Source of the DNA: Aerococcus viridans
GTDB taxonomy: Bacteria > Bacillota > Bacilli > Lactobacillales > Aerococcaceae
Assembly (NCBI RefSeq): GCF_002871935.1
Contig: NZ_PNHQ01000018.1
Coordinates: forward strand, 1 to 43,685
DNA: 43,685 nucleotides
Reading direction: 5' to 3'
Made by a program: the position numbers and the translations under genes
Shown here: in pieces, positions 8,241 to 17,144 of the stretch
Numbering within the stretch: position 1 is the first letter of the stretch
How the letters are laid out: each line of letters starts with the position of its first letter
Notes under the pieces: model-generated
Database searches by the model: none
What the model saw: only the letters and a program-made list of their open reading frames with translations
Told to the model about the DNA's origin: nothing

Positions 8241-9118
8241 TGGAACTGATAGGTATTTTGATATTTGTTTTTGGATTAGCTTCTAGTTTCTATGAAGCAT
8301 ATCAAAAAAAGCGAAAGACGGAAGCTAGGAAGGAGGCGCGACGCTTTGATGCGTCGAATGCGCCTTCAAGAATGAGTGAAAATGGGGTAAATCCTAAAAA
8401 ACATACTCGCCAGACACGAATCCCTAATAGACAGCAACAGGCTCATAAACCTAAAACGTTGGGCGACTATCTTAAACAAGCGCAAAATTATTTAGATGAA
8501 GTCGATACAGCTGGTCAAACATCTATTGAAGAGTTGACAGTAGAGAAGATGGACACGCGTAAGCCAAATACACAGGCAAGAAAGGGAAGAAACGCGGGGC
8601 AGCAAAAGCGAGGGCAGAAATTTGCGCAGCAAAGCCAAGCGCTTCGGGCACAGAAACGTCATCACCAACAGGCAACTTTAAATCAAACAGATGCACATCA
8701 AGAGAGGGCATTTGTAGCTGAGGGGAATGACTTTGATGCGTCAAATCAATTTGTAAATGACACTAGTTATTCTGGAGAAGGGGCAATATCTTCTGAAGGG
8801 CCAATTGATCTTACAGGTATCTCTAATGAGCAATATTTTGACCAAGCACTGGCAGCGAATGACATTGAACTCGGTAAAGCCTTGCAGGAAATGGAGAAAA
8901 TGTATGCACGTGAAGCCAACCGCTTAGATGAAGAGTTAAATCATTTATTTGCGGAAATGGAAGATCCTAGTAAAGACTTAAAGAGCATCAATAAAACCAA
9001 GAGAAAGACAGAGAAAGCACGAGAAATATTTGCTTTAACCAGTCAAGACGATCTAAAACGTGGTATATTATTAAAAGAAATACTGGACAAACCGTTATCA
9101 AAACGTCACCAAGCCTAG
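8240..9118 (+). CDS. Unknown protein with one N-terminal membrane anchor, third gene of the floA operon
   Basis: The product has 292 residues. Residues 1-18 are hydrophobic (LIGILIFVFGLASSF), followed by a strongly basic segment (KKRKTEARKEARR). The long middle (about 30-190) is low-complexity, rich in Gln, Arg, Lys, Asn and Ser, and probably disordered. The last 100 residues are helical and charged, with a likely coiled coil (IELGKALQEMEKMYAREANRLDEELNHLF) and an ending SQDDLKRGILLKEILDKPL that resembles the conserved close of some uncharacterised Firmicute membrane-anchored proteins. The TAATG overlap with floA implies coupled expression, and so a possible role at flotillin-rich membrane patches (inference). 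It may be a FloA cargo or adaptor. I do not recognise a named family. Confidence 0.8.
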   Translation: MELIGILIFVFGLASSFYEAYQKKRKTEARKEARRFDASNAPSRMSENGVNPKKHTRQTRIPNRQQQAHKPKTLGDYLKQAQNYLDEVDTAGQTSIEELTVEKMDTRKPNTQARKGRNAGQQKRGQKFAQQSQALRAQKRHHQQATLNQTDAHQERAFVAEGNDFDASNQFVNDTSYSGEGAISSEGPIDLTGISNEQYFDQALAANDIELGKALQEMEKMYAREANRLDEELNHLFAEMEDPSKDLKSINKTKRKTEKAREIFALTSQDDLKRGILLKEILDKPLSKRHQA

Positions 9119-9130
9119 CTTGGTGATTTT
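9106..9130 (+). terminator. Terminator overlapping the 3' end of the floA operon
   Basis: TCACCAAG (9106-9113) pairs perfectly with CTTGGTGA (9119-9126), followed by four Ts. The loop CCTAG contains the TAG stop codon of the preceding gene. The T run is short, so termination may be partial. Confidence 0.6.
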
Positions 9131-9168
9131 ACTTTACAAAGGTTAAAATCAGAGAGGATGTATACATA

Positions 9169-9924
9169 ATGAATTGGGTTTTAAATACAATTGCCTATGG
9201 TGATTTGATGGACCAAGATGCTTTTGGTCAATTAGATATCATTGATTCTGTAGAAGGTCTAGGGTTTGACTATATTGAATTGAGAAGTGAATACTTTGAT
9301 GGGACAGACCAAGAATTGGCTGATTTAAAACTAGCGACCAAAGAAGCCGGATTAACTGTTTTTCTTTCAGTACCAGCGCCTTTATTTACAGATGGCATAT
9401 TAAACCCTGAATTAGAAAACTATTTTGAATGGGCTACTGCTGTAGGTGCTGTACAATTAAAAGTAAACTTAGGTGCCTTTAATCCGGAATCAGTAACAGC
9501 AGATATGACAGCAGTAAATAACTTCATTGAACGCTATGGTGTATCACTAGCATTGGAAAATGATAACACACAACAAACTGGCGCTAGCAATTACTTTAAA
9601 GCCTTTCTACAAAAATACGGCAATGAAGAAATAGGCATGTGCTTTGATGTGGGGAATTTCTTATTTTTTGATGAAGATCCGCTAGCAGCGGTAAAAAATG
9701 TCTTACCACTGATACGTTATGTACATTTAAAACAAGTGGCCAAAGCGACCAATACCAGCTTAGCTGGATTATCAGTAGGGGATGTGGATATTGTAGGTAT
9801 TTTAGAAGTGCTTGATTCAGAAGTGCCAGTTACGGTTGAGTGTCAATATAAGGCCACTGATATCTTAGAAGTTGAAGGGCAAATTCAAAATGATATTGAA
9901 AATATTTTGTCAGCTTTAAAATAA
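9169..9924 (+). CDS. Sugar-phosphate isomerase/epimerase-like TIM-barrel enzyme
   Basis: Member of the xylose-isomerase-like TIM-barrel superfamily (AP-endonuclease-2 fold), 251 residues. The four metal-binding residues expected for the family can be placed: E130 in LALENDN, D160 in CFDVGN, H186 in YVHLKQ, and E224 in VTVECQY. Such enzymes isomerise or epimerise ketoses, inososes or hydroxypyruvate using a divalent metal; the substrate here cannot be told. The start follows AGAGAGGATG. It stands alone between the floA operon and tgt, so context gives no substrate clue. Confidence 0.8.
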   Translation: MNWVLNTIAYGDLMDQDAFGQLDIIDSVEGLGFDYIELRSEYFDGTDQELADLKLATKEAGLTVFLSVPAPLFTDGILNPELENYFEWATAVGAVQLKVNLGAFNPESVTADMTAVNNFIERYGVSLALENDNTQQTGASNYFKAFLQKYGNEEIGMCFDVGNFLFFDEDPLAAVKNVLPLIRYVHLKQVAKATNTSLAGLSVGDVDIVGILEVLDSEVPVTVECQYKATDILEVEGQIQNDIENILSALK

Positions 9925-9960
9925 ATTAGGCTAAAAATGCCTAGGCAAGGTCTGTGGCTC

Positions 9961-9989
9961 TTGCTCGCACGATGGATGCATGTTACCAT
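9961..9989 (+). promoter_or_regulatory. Possible tgt promoter
   Basis: TTGCTC (9961-9966), a 17-bp spacer and TACCAT (9984-9989). A GACTAG/CTAGTC hairpin follows in the leader (10011-10030). No preQ1 riboswitch pattern was recognised. Confidence 0.4.
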
Positions 9990-10029
9990 TATTTAGTTAT
10001 CAATATGTTGGACTAGACGAAAAAACTAG

Positions 10030-11226
<1,197 letters not shown>

Positions 11227-11393
11227 ATCAAGCACTTTTTTAGAAAAAGGACCAAGTTTGCTTTTGTTAAAACTTTCGTGATACAAGATTAAGCTAATGA
11301 AATTAGTGGATGCTTTATGGTACGATTATACTAATGATGAAAAATTAATGGTTGATTTATAAATAAATAATCAAATAGGAGGTAATCCTTTTA

Positions 11394-11780
11394 ATGGGAA
11401 CAGTATTATATATCATTGTTTTAGTGGCTTTAATGTACTTCATGTTAATTAGACCACAACAAAAACGACAAAAAGAAACACAAGAAATGATGGCTGCAAT
11501 GGCAGTTGGTGATTCTGCAGTAACAATTGGTGGGTTACATGGTGTTATTGCTGAAATCGATGAAGTAAACAATACGATTACTTTAGATTGTGAAGGCATC
11601 TACCTAGTATTTGACCGTCGTGCAATTGCGCGCACACAAAAGGCAGATCCAATGAACACTAAAGAAGCAAATGATATTGTAAGCGATGCTGCTGAAGAAG
11701 AAGCACATGAAAGCGAAGTAATCGTTGAAGATGCTCAAGATGTAGAAGTAGGCGACCAACAAGAGAACGATCAAAACTAG
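11394..11780 (+). CDS. yajC: Preprotein translocase subunit YajC
   Basis: Small accessory subunit of the Sec holotranslocon (with SecDF) in the membrane. One N-terminal helix (residues 3-20) is followed by the family motif RPQQKRQKE and the VGDSAVTIGGLHGVIAEID core. The 128-residue length is slightly long because of an acidic tail (EEEAHESEVIVEDAQDVEVGDQQEND). The ribosome site is AGGAGG. An AT-rich gap of about 170 bp separates it from tgt, with a possible TATACT -10 at 11327-11332, so it may have its own promoter. Confidence 0.95.
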   Translation: MGTVLYIIVLVALMYFMLIRPQQKRQKETQEMMAAMAVGDSAVTIGGLHGVIAEIDEVNNTITLDCEGIYLVFDRRAIARTQKADPMNTKEANDIVSDAAEEEAHESEVIVEDAQDVEVGDQQENDQN

Positions 11781-11833
11781 TCACAGCATTTGCTGGATTC
11801 AGGATGATTGAACCTTTCGTTACGGAGGCCATT

Positions 11834-12115
11834 ATGAAAGTTTCGAACTTTGAATTCCTCTGTCTTCGTCCATGGTTTCTTTCAAAATCTCAAAGTATTA
11901 AAAAACAAGGGTATAATGGGATAGAATGGCAAGACATTGAAGAATATTTTAAAGACTTTGCGTGGAAACGGCAGGCACCAAGGAAATTTAGGTCCCGCGT
12001 GCAAGAAATTAAGCAATTACATGCAAATGACTATTTAGATTATGCAAAACTACAAGCCACAGTATATGATGTTCATCCCTTAGATGAAATGAATATTGAT
12101 GACTTGTTGAAATAG
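11834..12115 (+). CDS. ComN-like post-transcriptional regulator
   Basis: Small cytoplasmic protein resembling Bacillus ComN/YrzD (post-transcriptional regulator family), which influences comE operon mRNA. The start is set at ATG 11834 because GGAGG lies at 11824-11828; the upstream ATG at 11804 has no such site. The product then has 93 residues, the normal length. Family-like features are the QSIKKQGYNGIEWQDIEEYF segment, the basic patch FAWKRQAPRKFRSRVQEI, and the close ANDYLDYAKLQATVYD. It follows yajC at short distance and ends at a hairpin that is part of dispersed repeat copy A. Confidence 0.72.
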   Translation: MKVSNFEFLCLRPWFLSKSQSIKKQGYNGIEWQDIEEYFKDFAWKRQAPRKFRSRVQEIKQLHANDYLDYAKLQATVYDVHPLDEMNIDDLLK

Positions 12116-12131
12116 TATAAGTCCACAAAAT

Positions 12132-12303
12132 GAGAGAGGCTGGGAAAAAACATCCCAGCCTTTCTTTGCTATATAAGAGCGTTTGTAATCGACTTTCTAA
12201 AGTCAGCATTGCCCGATACTGCCTAAAATGCGCAATAAGATTGCGTTATTATTTGGATTTTGGTCCGGTACGTCAATTCTAAACGTCTTTTGTTATACTT
12301 TCT
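12132..12303 (-). repeat. Dispersed ~170-bp structured repeat, copy A (inverted orientation)
   Basis: The copy aligns over its whole length with the reverse complement of 21333-21503. Shared blocks on the plus strand include GGCTGGGA with TCCCAGCC, CTATATAAG, AGTCAGCATTG with CCCGATACT, and TACGTCAATTCTAAACG. The terminal hairpin (AGGCTGGGA 12137-12145 with TCCCAGCCT 12153-12161) serves as terminator for comN. Internal hairpins are CGCAAT/ATTGCG (12231-12245) and GACTTT/AAAGTC (12191-12204). Confidence 0.82.
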
Positions 12304-12420
12304 TTTTAATGATGGAAAGTGAATATATTTTAGATGTAAAGCTGGTCAGTCAAAGCCTTTAAAATAAGCTACTATTGCAGTTATCAATGCTATAAAAAAT
12401 AGATAAAAAATCTGGATTAA
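12304..12420. other. Gene-less AT-rich spacer
   Basis: I see no credible gene. A 17-codon open stretch near 12310 lacks a ribosome site. No recognisable regulatory motif was found until the dyad at 12421. Confidence 0.5.
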
Positions 12421-12505
12421 AAAAATCTATAGAAACAATTTTTTTAGGTATATCTATAAAAAAAGACTATGGATTTTTCCAAATCACCTAAAATTAAGGT
12501 ATAAT
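12421..12505 (+). promoter_or_regulatory. Promoter of the DtxR-family regulator with nested AT-rich dyad
   Basis: TATAAT is at 12500-12505 with a weak -35 (TTCCAA, 12477-12482). Upstream, AAAAATCTATAG (12421-12432) pairs with CTATGGATTTTT (12467-12478), with one G-T pair. Between these arms TTTTTTTA and TAAAAAAA can form an inner stem. It could be an operator for autoregulation or an old terminator; it does not match the MntR consensus I know. Confidence 0.5.
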
Positions 12506-12545
12506 AATAATGATTAGCGTAACCAATAAAGAAAGGTGATTAGCC

Positions 12546-13193
12546 ATGTCTAAAAGTAGAGAAGATTATATGAAAGTCATTTTTGAGTTTGGTGGCAACA
12601 TGGACCGAGTGGGCAATAAAGCAATCAGTGAAGCTTTGAATATCTCTGCAGCCTCCGTAACCGAAATGATTTCTAAATTACAAGAAGAAGGTTGGGTCAC
12701 CTACGTTCCTTACCAAGGTGTGCAATTAACTGAAGAGGGCGCCAAAATGGGGGCATCATTAGTTCGCCGCCACCGCTTATGGGAAATGTTCTTGTATGAA
12801 AAATTGGGTTATAACTGGGACCAAGTCCATGAAGAAGCTGAACAATTAGAACATACAGGAACTGAATTCTTTATAGATCAATTAGATGCCTTTTTAGGGA
12901 ATCCAGTATATTGTCCGCATGGTGGGGCTATTCCTAATAAAGATGGTGTGATGGCTAAGGAAGCGATGACTCCCCTATCTGATTTAGCTGTAGGGGATAA
13001 GTTCAAAATCCGACGTGTAACGGATGATAAGGACTTATTGAACTATTTAGATAAACTAAATGTCAAATTAGACAAAAAATATACTATTGATGAAATTGAA
13101 GCTTTTGATAAGTCGTTTACGATTGTTCGTAAGGGAGAAAGTATTGTGTTAAATCCTAAAGCGACCGTAAATATTTTTGTAGACGAAGATTAA
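12546..13193 (+). CDS. DtxR/MntR-family metal-dependent transcriptional repressor
   Basis: Cytoplasmic repressor sensing Mn2+ or Fe2+, 215 residues. It has an N-terminal winged helix (about 1-65, ALNISAASVTEMISKLQEEGWVTY) and a dimerisation/metal domain with the conserved RRHRLWEMFLYEKLGYNWDQVHEEAEQLEH. This is followed by a CPHGG segment in which the Cys and His are metal-ligand candidates. A C-terminal FeoA/SH3-like domain (about 145-215) is present, so it resembles the longer SloR/MtsR/IdeR type rather than the short 140-residue MntR. The ribosome site AAAGGTGAT precedes the ATG. Expected targets are manganese or iron transporters; none is in this window, although sodA lies 9 kb away. Confidence 0.88.
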   Translation: MSKSREDYMKVIFEFGGNMDRVGNKAISEALNISAASVTEMISKLQEEGWVTYVPYQGVQLTEEGAKMGASLVRRHRLWEMFLYEKLGYNWDQVHEEAEQLEHTGTEFFIDQLDAFLGNPVYCPHGGAIPNKDGVMAKEAMTPLSDLAVGDKFKIRRVTDDKDLLNYLDKLNVKLDKKYTIDEIEAFDKSFTIVRKGESIVLNPKATVNIFVDED

Positions 13194-13233
13194 CTCATCG
13201 TAAATGACCCAATTTAAAAAGGGGGCAAGTATC

Positions 13234-14496
13234 TTGCGTACGATAGGCATATTATCATTTGATGATCCTAAAATTGATGGTTCAAGAAAAATATTGCATG
13301 TCGATATGGACGCCTTCTTCGCTTCCGTTGAGCAACGAGACAATCCTGCTTACCGAGGTAAGCCTGTGATTATCGCGCGACATCCTAAAGAGAATTCTGG
13401 TAAAGGTGTTGTATCGACTGCTTCATATGAAGCACGAAAATATGGGGTTCACTCAGCTATGTCTGCAGCTGAAGCTTATCGTCTGTGCCCACAAGGGATA
13501 TTTGTATCCGGTAATTATGCTTTATACCAAGAAGTTTCTGAACAAGTACGAGCCATTTTCAAACGATATACAGACAAGATTGAACCTGTATCAATTGATG
13601 AAGCTTATTTAGATGTTACAGACAATAAAAAAGGGATTCCTTATGCCATGGATGTGGCGAAGGAAATTCAAGAAACCATATATAATGAATTGAAACTTAC
13701 TTGTTCAATTGGGGTTTCTTATAATAAATTTATCGCCAAGCTCGCTTCCGATTACCGTAAACCTTTTGGGATGACGGTCATTACGCCTAAACGGGCGATC
13801 CCATTTCTAGAACAGCTACCTATCGAAGATTTTTATGGAGTGGGTAGACGGTCAGCTGAAAAGATGCATAAACTAGATATTTATACGGGTGCTGATTTAA
13901 AAAAGTTATCTCAAGATGAGTGTATACAGTATTTTGGTAAGGCCGGATTAGCCTTATATGAGCGGGTTCGTGGGGTGGATAATCGACCAGTAAAAGTTAC
14001 GCGGATCCGTAAATCTATCGGTAAAGAACGGACATTTTATCCCTTCTTATATCATGACAGCGAGGTAGAAGATTACTTACGAAAATTAGCGCATGCTGTT
14101 AGTGAAGCATTGGGTAAAAAGGGGATGCACGGGAAAGTTGTGACCTTAAAATTTAGGAACGCTGCTTTCGATACAGTTACAAGGCAGACATCTTTGATTG
14201 ATGCGATTTCAGATAGCCAGGAAATTTATTTTTACGCTTTAGACCTATGGCAGACATATGGAGATGTCAGTCAAGGTATTCGTCTACTAGGTATTACAGT
14301 AAGTGATTTATCGCAGGTGGCTTTTGAAAATATTCGCTTAAATCTATTTGATAATAACCAGAAACAAGTGGGCCCACTCACTTATAAAGCCTATTCACAA
14401 TTATCAAATAACATTAATCAAACAAATGATAAAAACATAGCGCCTGTCCCAGATCAAATATCAACTGAAGAGGTAAATGATGATATATCAAAATAA
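13234..14496 (+). CDS. dinB: DNA polymerase IV
   Basis: Y-family translesion polymerase. Catalytic residues: D24 in HVDMDAFFASVE and D122-E123 in SIDEAYLDVT. The palm/finger segments (VSTASYEARKYGVHSAM, CSIGVSYNKFIAKLASDY) and thumb (FYGVGRRSAEKMHKL) are typical. The C-terminal region has a clamp-binding-like LNLF (369-372) and a polar tail. The start is placed at TTG 13234 because AAAAAGGGGG lies 8 bases before it; the in-frame ATG at 13204 (10 codons earlier) has no ribosome site. The product is then 420 residues. It lies 40 bases after the metal regulator and may be co-transcribed with it. No LexA box was seen here, unlike the other Y-family gene. Confidence 0.93.
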   Translation: MRTIGILSFDDPKIDGSRKILHVDMDAFFASVEQRDNPAYRGKPVIIARHPKENSGKGVVSTASYEARKYGVHSAMSAAEAYRLCPQGIFVSGNYALYQEVSEQVRAIFKRYTDKIEPVSIDEAYLDVTDNKKGIPYAMDVAKEIQETIYNELKLTCSIGVSYNKFIAKLASDYRKPFGMTVITPKRAIPFLEQLPIEDFYGVGRRSAEKMHKLDIYTGADLKKLSQDECIQYFGKAGLALYERVRGVDNRPVKVTRIRKSIGKERTFYPFLYHDSEVEDYLRKLAHAVSEALGKKGMHGKVVTLKFRNAAFDTVTRQTSLIDAISDSQEIYFYALDLWQTYGDVSQGIRLLGITVSDLSQVAFENIRLNLFDNNQKQVGPLTYKAYSQLSNNINQTNDKNIAPVPDQISTEEVNDDISK

Positions 14497-14529
14497 TTGG
14501 ATCAGACGTTAAATGGAGGAGTATAAGCA

Positions 14530-15849
14530 ATGGCAACTAAACATGAACAAATTATCCAGTATATTAAAAATCTCCCCATCGATACCAAAATTTCGGTTAG
14601 AACTATCGCACGCAATCTAAAGGTGTCAGAGGGAACTGCTTATCGTGCGATTAAATCAGCAGAACATTTACATTTAGTCGCGACGAGAGAGCGGGTGGGT
14701 ACTATCCGAATTGAAGAGAATGAAAACCGGCGTATGCATCATTTAACGATCGAGGAAATGATCAATGTTACAGATTGTCAGGTACTTGGTGGTGCTTCAG
14801 GACTCAATCGTCAGGTGCGAAAATTCATTATAGGGGCAATGGAAGCAGATGGTATGCGGCGTTATATTGAACCCGATTCTCTTATTATCGTTGGAAACCG
14901 TGAAGAAATTCAAAGAATTGCTTTGGAAAATGATGTTGCAGTACTTATTTCTGGTGGTTTTAAACCTTCAGAGGCGATTGTTGATTTGGCTAATGATCGA
15001 GAAGTCCCTTTACTAGGTGTTTCTTTTGATACCTATGCAACTGCAACTTTGATTAACAAAGCTATGATTGAGCGGTCCATGCAGAAAGATATTTTATTGG
15101 TTGAAGATATTTATATCCCGCTTGAACAGACACAGTTTTTATATATAGATGATACGATTACTGCCTACCGGAAATTGTCAGAAAATTCTGGTCATACGCG
15201 TTTTCCAATCTGCGAGCGAGATGGTAAGTTAGCCGGGATTTTGACTGCCAAAGATATCTTAGATTTTTCACCAGAGACTCATTTGGCTAAGGCAATGACA
15301 CCAACACCTATATCTGCTAAGAAGCCAATGAGTGTGGCTTCAATTACACATATGATGATTTGGGATGGCTTAGAAATTCTACCTGTAGTGGATGAAGAGG
15401 ATTATTTAAAAGGGATCTTATCTAGACAAGATGTCTTGCGAACATTACAGTATACCCAGCAAACAGAACAAAGCGAAAATCGTATTGAGATGCTATTAGC
15501 TGATAAATTAAAGTTTGTTGCGCAAAACGAGGATATGACAAAAGCGCGTTACCGATTCTTAAGTGATGTGTCATTAACAGACGATTTTGGGGCCTTATCT
15601 AATGCCTTACAGGATAGTATTATCCAACTATCGGTAAAGCAGTTTGTTAAGAAGCTACAGGGGAAATCAATCGTTGTGGATAAGGTAAGTGTCTATTATT
15701 TAAAATTAGTCCCCTTACAATCTACTATCGATATTGTGTTAGAATTCCTAGATGTCTCTAGACGATCAATGGAAATTGATATTACCGTTTATCATGGTAA
15801 ACAAGTGATGACAAAAGCTTTGGCAAGTGTAAAAACTCTGACAAATTAA
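14530..15849 (+). CDS. YtoI-like regulator: HTH, DRTGG, CBS pair and hotdog domains
   Basis: Multidomain cytoplasmic protein of 439 residues, the length and architecture of Bacillus YtoI. A winged HTH (about 1-60, KISVRTIARNLKVSEGTAYRAIKSAE) is followed by a DRTGG domain (about 75-185). Next comes a CBS pair (about 195-310; TRFPICERDGKLAGILTAKDIL and EILPVVDEEDYLKGILSRQDVL) and a C-terminal hotdog/thioesterase-like part (about 330-439). CBS pairs usually bind adenine nucleotides, and the HTH suggests DNA binding; targets are unknown. The ribosome site is GGAGGAG. nrnA follows 69 bases later, as in Bacillus, which hints at a nucleotide-signalling link (inference). Confidence 0.88.
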   Translation: MATKHEQIIQYIKNLPIDTKISVRTIARNLKVSEGTAYRAIKSAEHLHLVATRERVGTIRIEENENRRMHHLTIEEMINVTDCQVLGGASGLNRQVRKFIIGAMEADGMRRYIEPDSLIIVGNREEIQRIALENDVAVLISGGFKPSEAIVDLANDREVPLLGVSFDTYATATLINKAMIERSMQKDILLVEDIYIPLEQTQFLYIDDTITAYRKLSENSGHTRFPICERDGKLAGILTAKDILDFSPETHLAKAMTPTPISAKKPMSVASITHMMIWDGLEILPVVDEEDYLKGILSRQDVLRTLQYTQQTEQSENRIEMLLADKLKFVAQNEDMTKARYRFLSDVSLTDDFGALSNALQDSIIQLSVKQFVKKLQGKSIVVDKVSVYYLKLVPLQSTIDIVLEFLDVSRRSMEIDITVYHGKQVMTKALASVKTLTN

Positions 15850-15918
15850 TGACGAATTTACTAAACAAGGGTATAATTTAATGACAGAAAAATTTTTAGG
15901 TCTTAGAAAGAGGTCAAT

Positions 15919-16881
15919 ATGTTAGATAAAATATTAGCTGCAATTGAGGCACACGATATTATCATTATTCATCGTCACGTTCGCCCAGATCCAGATGCAT
16001 TAGGTTCGCAAATGGGGTTGAAAGCTGTCTTGGAAGAGACATACCCTCATAAAGCGGTCTATGCAGTTGGTCAAGATGATGACTCATTAGCGGAATTTGG
16101 GGACATGGATGATATTTCAGATGATTTATATAAAAATGCCCTTGTGATCGTGAATGATGCTGCTAATCGACCAAGAATTGATGACCAACGGTATAAAAGG
16201 GGTGCTACACTGATTAAAGTGGACCACCATCCAAATGAGGACCCATACGGAGACTTTATGATTGTTGAGCCAAGTATTTCATCTACCTCAGAGCTATGGG
16301 CATCTATCGTGTTGCGTGAAGATAATGCACTACAAATGAATAATGAAGCTGCTAAATGCTTCTTTCTAGGTATTGTTGGGGATACTGGTCGTTTTTTATA
16401 TGACAATACTACTCGTGACACTATGCAAATTGCCGGTGCTTTGTTGGATTATGATTTCCCAGCATCTGAATTAATGCAAGAGTCCAATACACAAACGATT
16501 TCGCAAGCCCGTCTACAAGCTTATGTTCTACAAAATATGAAGCTTTCGGCGCAAGGTACTGTGAATTCAGTTTATATTTCCCAAGATTTATTACAGTCAC
16601 TAGACTTAACAGCTAATGAAACTTATCAAATTGTTCAAATCCCTGGGACTATTGAAGGTGTTATTACCTGGGTAACCTTTATCGAACAACCAGACGGTAA
16701 AGTACGGTGTCGTATCCGTTCTAAAGGCCCAGCAATTAACCATATCGCTAGCCAATATGATGGGGGAGGACACGAGAAAGCTTCTGGTGCTAATGTGTAT
16801 TCTTCAGAAGAGAAAGATGCATTATTAGCTCAGTTAGGTGAAGTTGCAATGCAATATCGTCGCGACCACTTTTATGACTAA
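15919..16881 (+). CDS. nrnA: Bifunctional oligoribonuclease / pAp phosphatase NrnA
   Basis: DHH/DHHA1 phosphoesterase that degrades 2-5 nt RNAs and pApA and dephosphorylates 3'-phosphoadenosine 5'-phosphate; Mn2+-dependent. The length of 320 residues is normal. DHH-domain metal motifs are visible in order: HRHVRPDPDALGS (near 18-30), VIVNDAANRP, KVDHHPNEDPYGD (the DHH signature) and GIVGDTGRFLYD. The C-terminal DHHA1 domain has the substrate-binding GGGHEKASG. The ribosome site is AAAGAGGT. A TATAAT about 40 bases upstream may give it an extra promoter besides readthrough from the YtoI-like gene. Confidence 0.96.
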   Translation: MLDKILAAIEAHDIIIIHRHVRPDPDALGSQMGLKAVLEETYPHKAVYAVGQDDDSLAEFGDMDDISDDLYKNALVIVNDAANRPRIDDQRYKRGATLIKVDHHPNEDPYGDFMIVEPSISSTSELWASIVLREDNALQMNNEAAKCFFLGIVGDTGRFLYDNTTRDTMQIAGALLDYDFPASELMQESNTQTISQARLQAYVLQNMKLSAQGTVNSVYISQDLLQSLDLTANETYQIVQIPGTIEGVITWVTFIEQPDGKVRCRIRSKGPAINHIASQYDGGGHEKASGANVYSSEEKDALLAQLGEVAMQYRRDHFYD

Positions 16882-16911
16882 TAGCTAAATGATTATATTC
16901 AGTTTCAGACT

Positions 16912-16947
16912 ACCACCTGTAAGGTATTCAGGAGGTGGTCTTTTTTT
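16912..16947 (+). terminator. Intrinsic terminator after nrnA
   Basis: ACCACCT (16912-16918) pairs with AGGTGGT (16933-16939), followed by C and T7. Confidence 0.9.
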
Positions 16948-17144
16948 GTTCGTGATTTTGAAGATAAAACCTAGGATTTTATATGCTTTTACTAGATTCA
17001 AGTATTTAATGACGAACTTTATTAGTTACTTTAATTATAATTGTGTGGAATTAGGTCTAAAACTGTGCTATTGTAATGAAGTAAAGAAAACATCATAGTG
17101 AAAAAACGAATATTAAAGTTTTTCATTGGGAGGAAAATCAATTC

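Noticed and set aside
12310..12363. Short open frame of 17 codons (MMESEYILDV...)
   Set aside because: No ribosome site, no promoter and no family resemblance.
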